Of a DNA stretch of 64,000 nucleotides, positions 54,676-64,000 are shown piece after piece. Source of the DNA: Dermacentor variabilis (Eukaryota; Arthropoda; Arachnida; Ixodida; Ixodidae); assembly GCF_050947875.1 (NCBI RefSeq), contig NW_027460346.1:2422000-2485999 (forward strand), read 5' to 3'. The notes under the pieces are model-generated. The model saw only the letters and a list, made by a program, of their open reading frames with translations, had not been told where the DNA came from and did no database searches. Position numbers and translations under genes: made by a program. Numbering within the stretch: the first letter of the stretch is position 1; each line of letters opens with the position of its first letter.

Positions 54676-55164
54676 ACTTTTTTCTATGCTCGATCACTCA
54701 ATCACTTCTTTTTCCTTGAGCTATGTCATCACCTCTGAAAAAAAATTTAAAATTTTAGGGACAAACCTGCCATGACACTTTTATCCTGTAAAGCCTATGT
54801 AGTTCAAACCTTTCAGGCAATTGAATTATGAAAACTATAGGAACATTTTTTTTATATTACTTAAAAAGTGCCAAAATGAGTGTTGCGCCAACCGTCATAA
54901 CTATTAAATGGTAGGTGTGAAACAAATGCCACTTGGCAAGTACGTAATGGGGTAATAAACTGTGCAACCAACCACCATGATAGTGATATCTTGAAGTGAA
55001 AGTGCATTATCATCAAAAGACTGAAAAATATAACTTGTGGCAGATTTTTTTCCAGAACAATTGCCCATAGTATGAAAAGTCACCGCTCAGTTTTTGGTTA
55101 TTCTGCCACATTGAACAGCTCAACATATAAAGAAACAGCATGCACAATTTCACGCAAAAATATT
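54676..55164. other. Unrecognised intronic DNA
   Basis: No gene or repeat was recognised. Confidence 0.3.
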
Positions 55165-57557
55165 TACAGTTGAACCCCGTTATAAGAGGCATGGGTATAA
55201 TGGACACTATTCGCCCACATGGTTGGCTGCCCTATCTCTCCCTTTAGTTGGACCTCTTTTGTAACAGACACTGGATTATAAAAGGCAATCCATAGTAAAG
55301 GACAAGTTGTCCATGAATTTTGGTAAATAACCTCGCTTGTAATAGACATTCTAACCTTACTTGCGGTGCCTTCGGCCACTGACTACAGTTACGTCCGTTG
55401 TTGAGGCAAAAGGAAGTGACACACGTGTGCATAGGGGATCATTCAGCAAAAAAAAGCAATAATTAAAGACCACTGCAATGGGAATGCTTCACCGAAAAGC
55501 ACTTCAAGCTTACCACCAAGGGTACAAGTGCGACCACGCGTGCAGGCACTTGAGCAAGCTAAGAATCAGCAGAAAGTGGTACAATAGCCAAGTCAAAGCC
55601 AGAAGAAGCCGGTTGTGGTTATGGATGACGACAGTCCAAGCTACAAATCTCAGACTATGCTTTTAGAAATCGTGTATTTACCCTTCATTTTCACCATTTA
55701 TACATCCCTATACATTTTTTTACTTAGTTTCGTTATGCTTAGGCTTTGCCGGGCCAGCCCGCAGGTGACCCTATCAACCCTGTCCACAATGTATAGCCAA
55801 ATCGCCATCGCCATCGCCCTACTGTTCCAATTTTCTTTCTCCATGTGCTGTTGTCTTTATTCACTGTCGTTGTGTGGCTGTCACCGCCTCACTATGGCGG
55901 ATAGCTCCGTCAAGCGCTGTACTTTCCTGACTGTCGCAAAAAAGTTGGACATCTTTATGGCCAGGAAATTTGGGTTGTCTAGAAAGACAATCAGCAGGAT
56001 TTGGACCCAACGAGAGAAGCTGTTAAAACAAGCTCCAACTGGAGCAAGCAAATCGAAACTGCATAAGTCATCCCATCCTACCTTAGAAGAAGCGCTTCTT
56101 CTGTGGATACAGGATGCGCGGAGCAAGAACATACCGCTCAGTAGACCCTTGGTTTGAGCCAGAGCCAGGCAGCTTGTGTTTGCTTTTGGCATTGAGTTTG
56201 AGGCCGGTCAAGGACGGTTCGACCGCTTCAAGCTTAGGCATGGAATCAGCTACAAAGCTGTTTGCGGTGAAAGCAAAGCTGCCGACGAAAATGCTGCAAG
56301 ACAGTGGAAAGACGGGACAATGCGAACATTGCCGAGAGGAAGGAAGGCTTGGGATGTTGGGAATATTTTTCAAAATGCTTCCTGGAAAAATGTTTGCCTT
56401 TGCTAATCAAGATTGCAGTGAAGACAAAAAGTCCAAAGATCGTATTACAGCTATGTTCTGTACTAATATAAATGGAACTGTAAAAGAAAACGTTCTGGTT
56501 ATTGGCAAGTCCAAAATCCCACGCTGCCTAAAGAACTACTTTATGAATGTAGAGTACACTGCAAACAAAGCCGCATGGATGACAGATGAGATTTTTAACA
56601 AATGGCTGACTAGTTTTGATCAGAAGGTGGCATTGAAAAACGAAAAAATTCTAAATTTTTCCAGACAGCTGTTCGGCACACATGAAAACCCCACTACTCC
56701 CACGGCTGCACGTCTTTGCTACAGCCTCTGGATCAAGGGATCATAAGAGCTGTTAAAGCAAAGTACAGAGGACAGCTTGTTCAATGGCTGCTGTTTGATA
56801 CGCTGCAGAAGCAGGAAGGAACAGTCAACTTAAGGGACAGCAGTTGAAATGCTAACTAGATCCTGGAACGACATTAAGAAGAGCACTGCGAGTGAGTGCT
56901 TCCATAAAGCGGGTTTTAATCTGCAGCAGGAAGACATAGACGAGTACATTGCAGATTAAGACTTCGATTATGTGGATGAGGATTCAGAATCTTAGCCAAT
57001 CATTCAGAGGAACTTTAATGAGTCTGGCACATTTCATGGCTTTGTTGAAACAGATGACAACCTTGCTGTAACAAAAGACCTCTGTGATGAGAACATAATC
57101 TGGATGGTACAGGAAAATGAGAAAAGTGAAGACAGTGCCACAGATGTGTCTGACAACAAAAGTGATTTGCAGCACCAATGACTTCTGGAGAGGTCATGAC
57201 AGTACTTGGCCGAGTTCGTCACCACATAAAGTTTTGGACCAGTGACCATGAAGGAACTCTTGACCTTGTCACCAAGCTGGAAGAAGCTATGCTGAAGAAC
57301 ACTGTCAATGTAGCCATGAAGCAAACCAGGCTTGAGAACTTATTTCACCAGTAACATAGTGTAACAACAAATCTCAAATAATAAATCTTTTTCAACAGGT
57401 TATAGCCTTTTGTGCTTGTTTTAATTGTATGGTGCCAATATCGAAATAAGGGCTGGTTAGAAAATGAGAACTTGGTACCCTGCTTATAAGGGACCTCTCA
57501 TATAAGAGGCATGAACTGCTCTCTGGTACATGTCTCTTATAAAGGAGTTCAACTGTA
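55165..57557 (+). mobile_element. Tigger/pogo DNA transposon (2.4 kb), degenerate
   Basis: The termini TACAGTTGAACCCCGTTATA (left) and, reverse complemented, TACAGTTGAACTCCTTTATA (right) are good inverted repeats starting with TA; atgtctcttataaag lies just inside. The interior carries a recognisable Tigger transposase with several frame breaks. Confidence 0.85.
55894..57355 (+). pseudogene. Tigger transposase, multiply frameshifted
   Basis: The start is MADSSVKRCTFLTVAKKLDI with a CENP-B-like DNA-binding helix-turn-helix (FGLSRKTISRIWTQREKLL). The catalytic region follows: CSEDKKSKDRITAMFCTNIN, GTVKENVLVIGKSKIPRCLK and NKAAWMTDEIFNKWLTSFD (about 56410-56640). Later pieces (about 56740-56960) encode a conserved IIRAVKAKYRG-type segment and an end with NDIKKSTASECFHKAGFN. 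Stops and frame changes near 56155, 56400, 56660 and 56750 make it non-functional. Confidence 0.85.
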
Positions 57558-57831
57558 TTACGAAAAAAGTTGTCACTTCTCCGATAGCTATGAAATGCAA
57601 AAAAAAGCGTTTTGAGAAAAATGGTTTTGAACATAAGCAAATGTCTAGGTATTGAAAGCCTTCTAGTGAAAGTTTTAACTGATTTAAAATGACAAATGTC
57701 TCAAAATGCTTCTAAATGTTTTTATAATGAACTAAAACAAATTAACATAGCGTAATATTCAAAGCAAGCAATATTTTTGATGAAATTGCTCATGTTCCGA
57801 AAAAAAAAAAAAAACAGTTCAGTTTTGGTTT
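57558..57831. other. Unrecognised intronic DNA
   Basis: There is a poly(A) run at 57801-57814. Nothing else was recognised. Confidence 0.3.
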
Positions 57832-57987
57832 TGGATGCGAGCAGGAGGGGTTGGAAAAACATTCATTACTTTTCAACAGCTTAAGATGGAAACTTAATTC
57901 TTTTTGCAATGGATGCGAGCAGGAGGTGTTGGAAAAACATTCATTACTTTTCAACAGCTTAAGATGGAAACTTAATTCTTTTTGCAA
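57832..57987. repeat. 78-bp tandem duplication (2 copies)
   Basis: The unit tggatgcgagcaggagg.. ending attctttttgcaa occurs at 57832-57909 and 57910-57987. The copies appear to differ at a single base (ggggtt / ggtgtt), so the duplication is recent. Confidence 0.95.
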
Positions 57988-58039
57988 GATATTCTTGAAT
58001 AACCAGAGAACTTAGAATAGTAAATGGTACAAAACCGAT

Positions 58040-58200
58040 ATTTTTTCAGAAAGTATGTTTTTGAAGGTGGTGACATATATTAAAGAACCCTGTTGGGGTG
58101 TTACATAAGGGGTGGGTTTTACATAATGCAGGCATTCACAGTAGTAACAAATGTTGACGGGCAGGTTATAGTAGCGATATAGTGGCAAAGGGTGTTCCAG
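58040..58200 (-). repeat. Possible non-LTR retrotransposon 3' region
   Basis: The string ttacataaggggtgggtttt resembles the 3' region of the tail at 47138 (ttacatgaggggtgggtata). No coding remains. Confidence 0.35.
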
Positions 58201-59559
58201 TTGCTGCTTGATCTTCAATTGATGCAATTAATTTCCTCCATGCTTTCCTTGTCTTCATTTGGCTTTAGTGCAAACAGTTACTCATTTCCTAAAGTATTGA
58301 GTGCATAACAAAATGAGCACAAAGAATTTACGAGTGCATTTTGTGTGTGCTTTGTGTTCATATTATTATCTCTGCAGACCTCAGAAACTTGTTGCAGTGC
58401 AGAATTCATTGAACTCATGGTGCTATTAATTCGTCCTAGACTATTCAGCCAGCGAGCATTGATCTAAAGTGTAGTGCACAGAGGCATAGCCTCTGCAGAA
58501 GTAGAAGTTGTTGATTGGCTTGGAGCTGGAAAGGCAAGGTGTGCGCACAGATATTTCTGGTGGCATGGTCTTGCAAAGCAGGACAGTGTGAAAAACTCGT
58601 CTCCTAGTGGGTAGCGCCACCAAATCAGTGCATATGTATTTGCATTTCGTTATGCTGTGCACTGACTACTTCAGTATACGCAGGGGTAAAACCGTTTCAC
58701 CTTTTGTGGGCATTTGGTTTTCACAAAATTTCCTGTGCCATCCAGCTCCGCTGTGTGGGAACTGTGCTGCATATAAACTAAGTCCACTCTTACCATGAAA
58801 GGAGGCATAGTAAGCTGTAAGAGATGCAGTAGTGAAGAGACTCGTGGGGATGCTGTCCTGCTGTTCCCACACCAGTTCTTGCATGATGTCATGGATTTTG
58901 ACAGCATCTATGCAGGTTTGGTCAGTTTTTCACTTTTTTGAAGGACTGCATTGCAATCTAAAAGAACTAAAGACTCTACATAGCTAGAACTTGGAAGCTT
59001 TTACGGACCACCCAAATAAGCGATAAAGCTTTGCAATCCATGACATCACATCGATGTACTGGCGCTGAGGGTTTAGTGAGAAGTTTAATAAGAGGATGTA
59101 TGTCCTTCATTTTCTCGCCATCTTAATAGGCATTTTTTTGGCAAAGTGAAGGAAAATACAGTTGAGAAAGAAGAATACTTTGCCACTTTAACCCAGTTCC
59201 CTTTATCCCTTTAAAGAAGTTATGCTGCCACAATTTTGCAAATATGCTACTGCACGTCGAAGATTGAAGCAGCAACGCTAAATGGTACGTTGTGGGAACG
59301 CTAGACTTTCTCTTGCCCCGTGACGTTGTTTTCCCTGCATGGCTCTCTTGTCTCCTGGAACCCGGTTTCTCCACATTGCACATGTGCTGTCGGTAGTTGG
59401 TAGTTGCACAGCAGTGGGAGGGATTCAATTCAGTTCAAGTTTATTACACATATTAGAAGTGGTACATAGTTGCGCCATGTACAGAAGGAGGTACCGAGGT
59501 TTAATCACCGTGGATGGGACCTGCATGGGACCTCCGATGCCTTGAGTGTTCTGCTGCCA
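58201..59559. other. Unrecognised intronic DNA
   Basis: No gene was recognised. Around 59425-59470 the string ttcaagtttattacacatat resembles other minus-strand retrotransposon 3' ends. Confidence 0.3.
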
Positions 59560-59957
59560 TCGCCACCTGATGGCAGGAATACTCGGGCGCGCTAGGAAGT
59601 AGCCTCCTCCTCTTTGGCTGTGGGAAATCGGGCATGCGCAGATGAACCGCGTGCACTTGACGAGGCGCTCTGCAGGACCGCTCTGCGGTTGCTTTCTCAT
59701 TTGCTCGTATGCGCCTCCGTTTGCAAGACTTCACCCGTGAATGACTTGTCCTGCATGGGGGGAACGTATTCGCCCTATATCCTGTCATGGTGAGCCAGAC
59801 TTCCTCGATACATTAGTGCCCATTGGCATATTCCATTTTTTGTAACTCATCTAGCTGGCATTTGTGTATAAAAGGTGTGAAAAATCCCTTTGGTTTGTTT
59901 CCACTGCTGTGTTGTTGTTCCTTAGTCCGAGGAGCTGGATTGAGCAAATGGCCCAAA
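59560..59957 (+). mobile_element. Diverged LTR related to the solo LTR at 27835
   Basis: Several blocks match the minus-strand reading of the 27835-28403 LTR in the same order: gcatggggggaacgtattcg, tggtgagccagacttcct, and ccctttggtttgtttccact followed by gctgtgttgttgttcctta. TATAAAA occurs at 59877-59883. The left boundary is unclear. A primer-binding site follows directly, so this is a 5' LTR rather than a solo one. Confidence 0.6.
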
Positions 59958-60015
59958 TGGTGCCCAACGTAGGGCCTGAGACTAAGTCTCTCATGCTCTA
60001 CCGGCTGAGTTGGCC
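59958..60015 (+). other. tRNA-Lys primer-binding site extended into the tRNA body
   Basis: The first 18 bases (59958-59975, TGGTGCCCAACGTAGGGC) match, at about 16 positions, the complement of the 3' end of tRNA-Lys, including CCA. The next 40 bases (59976-60015) match the complement of the rest of the tRNA from the variable loop through the anticodon arm to the D arm (cctgagactaagtctctcat, gctctaccggctgagt). About 14 nt, corresponding to much of the T arm, are missing between the two parts. The short inverted flanks aaatggcc / ggccattt are also notable. Confidence 0.65.
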
Positions 60016-60911
60016 ATTTGTCCCAAGAGCGCAATAAGATACCACGTGTGCATGCATTACGCACACTCTAGTCCTGTGTGCAGAATTTCTTTAGTTTAAA
60101 TATTATTACATACAGGGTTTCAAGTGGAGCTGTGCGCATCAGAGCTAACATTTTTGTTTCTTGGCACAGACTGTGAAAATTGGATGCATAGACTACAAGT
60201 CACGCTAAAAAGAAATCTGAATTTTCCCTAAAGTACCTCTATTGGTTGTTTTATAGTGTTTTTAACAAGTTCCCTGCTTGTGGAAAGCTTGGCACCGTGT
60301 TATAACGTGCTAGAGGGCTGGTACCAGTTGGCACGGGGACGGGGTTTTGGCGACCTTAAACAGTGTCTGCTTGGAGCTCAAACCGGATGGACCATCAAAG
60401 AGGCAGGGAAGATGAGATGATTTAAAAACAAATAACAGCAGTTTAATACATTGTTATGGGTGAGCAGTGCACTCCAAGAGAAAAAATGGGCAGAAATGTT
60501 TGGCGTGTGTGCTCCTGCATGCAAGGGCAGGGAAGATCGTATGTGGCGTCTCGCTGTCCTTCTTACACCCTACACCATTCGGGCAACCTCATTCTCTCTA
60601 GCTCCCTGGTAGAGGGCCTTGTTAGCACACTGGTCAGACCACACAAAGGAATACAGAGAGAAACCACTCCCTGGCGTAGAGGTGGTGGATGAAGGACAGA
60701 GGAGAGTAGGATTTGCACTGGTGCATAATCTCTTCACACACACCCAATGGACAAGTCTTTTCATGTTCACAACCATGACGATTAGGCATGACGTGTCTCA
60801 GGTGCTTGGTATCCGTTCCATTCATTGCCGCACACAGTGAACCGTAACAAGGCTGAACCTAATTCGTTTTCTCAAATGTCATGTTCACATAAAAACAGTT
60901 AGATTTTGTTC
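60016..60911. other. Unrecognised intronic DNA
   Basis: If the preceding LTR once had an internal region, nothing recognisable of gag or pol remains here. Confidence 0.3.
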
Positions 60912-61885
60912 TAACAAACCTTTTGAGGGAGTCACATTTTTTCCCCCCCGAGAAATGCATTACCTCCCAGGTTCATATATTTTTATTGCAGCTTTAAATT
61001 CTTCAATATGACTTAATTCAAGAAAAGTAAGTAATTTTTTAGAGGACAATAAAATGCCAAAGAATTTTAAAATTTGTGCAGTATAACATATAATTTATCC
61101 CTCAAATAAATGGATAAACTAGTATATTTAATCTTACATACAATATTCAATAGCAATACAATAGCAATATTCACCCAAATTTTTATTATTTAAGTAGGTT
61201 TGATACAACTAGTGACAATTTTTTGTAAGGTTGCATTTCATTTTCCATTCTTGCCATGTGTCAAGCCGAGGGTCAAGACTGTGGCGGGCAGTCTCTGAGC
61301 CACGTCCAAGCCAATGATAGACAAGAAGGATGGAAAACAAAGTGGATCATTAAAGAATAGAAATGCAAACGCATGGCGTTAGCACAAGTGACGCACGTTA
61401 TGTGAGCACCCACAAGCAGACTCAATGATTGTGCACCCCAGTCAGGAAGTGAAGCAAAAGAGAAACTTGCAGTTCTGAATGGTTTGTTCGCTGGACAAGA
61501 TACAATTTTTCCACCTTTAAACAAAGCAATCACATGCCTTGGGAGAGCCATGCAGGTGACCATCATGCGGTAACTTTTTTGAGGGATTAGAAACAAAGTA
61601 TACTAAGTAAGATTTTGCGACACCCATGACTTTTAACGACAGTGCTGAATCTAAAGATTGCAGGTGTGGCCATGAGCTTGTGTCAGTAAACTAGGTGAAA
61701 CTGGAATACTCCATGGCCACGACAGTGACTGCCATCATAGCATGAAACAACAAAAATTATCTCTGGCAGATGCTGAAGGATGGCAGCACAAAAAGAAGTA
61801 TTTAGGATTCATGGGAGGTTGCAGCACTTAGGAAGCAATCCTAGGCAGTGTTTAATTCGAAAAAGGCACATCTTTTCAAATTGTA
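60912..61885. mobile_element. Second copy of the 43619 piggyBac-like MITE
   Basis: The start aaaccttttgagggagtcac corresponds to the 43619 left end, although the outer TTAA is altered. Shared order with 45880-46600 includes gtcaagccgagg-like sequence, gagaaacttgcag, gacacccatgac, gtaaactaggtgaaactgga and actcc. It lacks the Tigger MITE present in the first copy. Confidence 0.55.
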
Positions 61886-64000
61886 CAGGGGGGGGGGGGG
61901 TAATAATTTTGCGCTCAATGTTATATCTATGTGACCGTGTGGCTCCGCATAGTACCATACAGTAATTGTGAAAGAATAAGAATATGCAAGTCTAAACAAA
62001 CATTTTAGAACTATCTTGATGTGCAGCACATCTAAGGATTAGAAAAAAACAAGCAGGATCAAAATTGGTCCTGCCATAATTGTGTTATGCTTTCCAGAAG
62101 TGAGATGGCTGACACGAAAGACATTGTTGAGAAAATGGGCCACAATGTTCTGGAAGCAGTTGACCCATACTAAAATGTGCCAAGACTATAATATTCGTAC
62201 CTAGTGACCTTATCAGCAGACAACCATTAGTATGTTGGCTTTTTTATTTGGCATGGCACTGTTCAGAAGCCTTTCTGGTTCACAGCGGGTGTTTTTTGCA
62301 TATGCAAAACATGTCACCAGGCAGCTTAAACAGTGTGATATTCGTTTGGTGAAGCTTCGCAATCATAACTGGTAACCGCATACAATACAGTGCTGTGCAT
62401 TGGGCATACTGTTGAAGCATTGAATTTTGTTGGCAAAAGACTGCACATATGCCGCAAAATTGTTGCTGTGCTATAGCTCATTGGCCGTATGAGAGATACG
62501 CCTGGTACTAATGCTAGGTTCACTGCAGATCATGAGCTGCTGGCACTGTTCCAGATAATTTGAGTTTCCAAGAGCAGCGAGTGTGCTTTCTCATTTAACA
62601 ATGACATCAGACACGTCTGGTCTAAGCTGCACAAACCTGTGGATGCGTAGAGAGGTGTGGGAACAAGTGGCAGCGCTTCATCTTCAGTATTCAAAGTAAA
62701 ATGGCACTTGTGCGATGTCTGCGTTGTCTAATAGGTAGTAGATGGCTGAATGACAGGGCAGTGGTTTGCTTCGCTGTCACTTTAAGCATGGACCGTTTAT
62801 AACGTAAGTCACCGGAGTAGCGAATTTTTGCACTATATAAGTGGTATTACAATATAACAAAAACATTTTTCGAGGTTGTGCACATGCAAAACATTTAGGC
62901 TAAGCAGCCACGTGTGTCCAGGAATCTAAGCATACGACCAGGATGTGCCCTCACCCTTCGTTGGCGTGGTGGTTCCTCCCCTTTCTAACTGCTGTACAGA
63001 ATTTGTCGACTCTGCACGAAACTGCCACTCTGGCCGCCAGCTCCCGATGAGACGGCAGTGGTTAGGCCTAGCTGGCGGGTTCGTTGAGCGGAATGTGGTC
63101 GCTGGACACTCGCCCTTGATGTATGTTTGTACCAGTAGACGAGTACACATTGATTTGGCCCTAGGTCATGTGCACAGGTTGCACTGATGGCCATGCGCAT
63201 GAAGCAGGGTTCGCAGCTGATCAGCCAGCAACTACTGCGAATGTGTATAGCAAAAGTTTTTATGTGCACGTACTAGTAGAAATGGCGAAAGCTTGCGTGT
63301 GGGCAACGTTCCAAACTGATGAACTTGCGGAACACAGTTTGAACCGACACTGTCGAGGATCCAAGGTCGCACAAGCAGTATGTGCACTTCGCAAAGACGC
63401 ATATTGCAACGGGCGAATGTGAAGGGCACCCGCAGCCTCGACCAATTTTCCGCTGTGCTAGAGTTTCAGCAAATTGATTTTACTATCAAAATTCGTTTTT
63501 CTGTCCTGCCTGATTATTCAGACATTCTTGCGACCCTGTTCAAGTTCGAAAAAGTCAGTTGGTGGCTGTATTTACTTTCTGCACACAAACTGAAGAGCCA
63601 AAGAGCGGCAATGTGTACGTGTTCAGTGCGGACTGTGCGCCGCTGAGAAAAATCCAGAACAAAAGGCTTCTCTGTCGCCTTGGTAACCCCTACGTGCCCA
63701 ATGAGTCAAAATGCTGCTGCTGCATTTTTTTTTCCCGGTTCCTTGTTCACTCGCTTGCTCTGCGTCTCCTCCTCCTCCTCTGCATTGCTCTCATCACTCT
63801 TCCCCTCAGCCAGCACAGCTCATTGAGAAGCATGCGAGTTGCCTTGCTTGTCTGCGAGATTTTCCCGCAACTGCATTATAACTGGTATTTTGGTATTTCG
63901 TCTCCTGCAGCTGCACTATAGGCGGTATGTATATACGTACATGGAGTTCTATGGGAAGATAAGCGGGAGTCAGAAAAGACTGCATTACATCGACTCCTGC
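61886..64000. other. Intronic DNA at the window's right edge
   Basis: A run of 13 G lies at 61888-61900. MITE-like phrases occur near 62800-62860 (cgtttataacgtaagtcacc) and 63510 (gattattcagaca). No exon of the host gene was found. The cctgCAG at about 63909 is followed by ctgcactata, which does not continue the split arginine codon with family-like sequence. Confidence 0.35.

Noticed and set aside
59961..60018. tRNA-Lys gene or pseudogene on the minus strand
   Set aside because: The T arm is missing, CCA is encoded and an LTR ends directly before it, so a primer-binding-site origin fits better, though not proven.
63901..64000. Next ZYG11B exon after cctgCAG at about 63909
   Set aside because: The following bases do not complete the split arginine codon into family-like sequence and soon meet a stop in the needed frame.
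1..64000. CRISPR array, bacterial operon or rRNA
   Set aside because: The repeats are irregular transposon motifs without uniform spacers, and spliced exons show a eukaryotic genome.

Overview
This window looks like nuclear DNA from an arthropod, most probably a hard (ixodid) tick. It is AT-rich, intron-dominated and packed with transposable elements. It carries copies of a tRNA-derived SINE that resembles the tick SINE Ruka as I remember it; that species assignment is inference, not a database result. No bacterial operon, CRISPR array or rRNA gene is visible.

One host gene crosses the window on the + strand. Ten exons between 6176 and 53317 join in phase and encode about 337 residues of the armadillo-repeat part of a ZYG11-family protein, closest to ZYG11B, the substrate receptor of a CUL2-elongin B/C ubiquitin ligase. 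The exons total 1013 nt, so they make up about 1.6 percent of the window. Both ends of the gene lie outside: the N-terminal leucine-rich part is upstream of 6176, and the last exons are beyond 64000.

Everything else is intron, filled with nested mobile elements. 1-6175: Tigger/pogo-type MITEs. 6379-12878: a Ty3/gypsy remnant split by a nearly complete piggyBac at a TTAA site, then a long-TIR MITE. 12942-17194: an inverted pair of internally deleted Tigger copies. 17250-20551: a palindromic tRNA-SINE dimer, a piggyBac-like MITE and a GGGCCCCTCACC-ended element. 21897-29100: an unrecognised antisense ORF, the 5' part of a Helitron, a solo LTR with target-site duplication, and a Ruka-like SINE. 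29172-41629: a long-TIR element, a CR1-like non-LTR retrotransposon with a PHD-finger ORF1 and a 223-bp tandem array at its 5' side, and hAT-like termini. 41678-51786: a second SINE, piggyBac-like and Tigger MITEs, a retrotransposon tail, a foldback-like repeat split by a second solo LTR, and a nest of hAT-like and Tigger-like MITEs. 53318-64000: an RTE tail inside another SINE dimer, a degenerate Tigger transposase, and an LTR followed by a tRNA-Lys primer-binding site that continues into the rest of the tRNA.

The observations most worth follow-up are the LTR with its extended tRNA-Lys sequence (59560-60015), the tandem monomers upstream of the CR1-like ORF1 (36439-37222), the two SINE head-to-head dimers sharing a spacer (17567-18127 and 53374-53985), and the two Tigger copies sharing one internal deletion (14465-16417). 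The transposon genes seen here are mostly broken by frameshifts or truncation and probably do not act with the host gene, apart from lengthening its introns.
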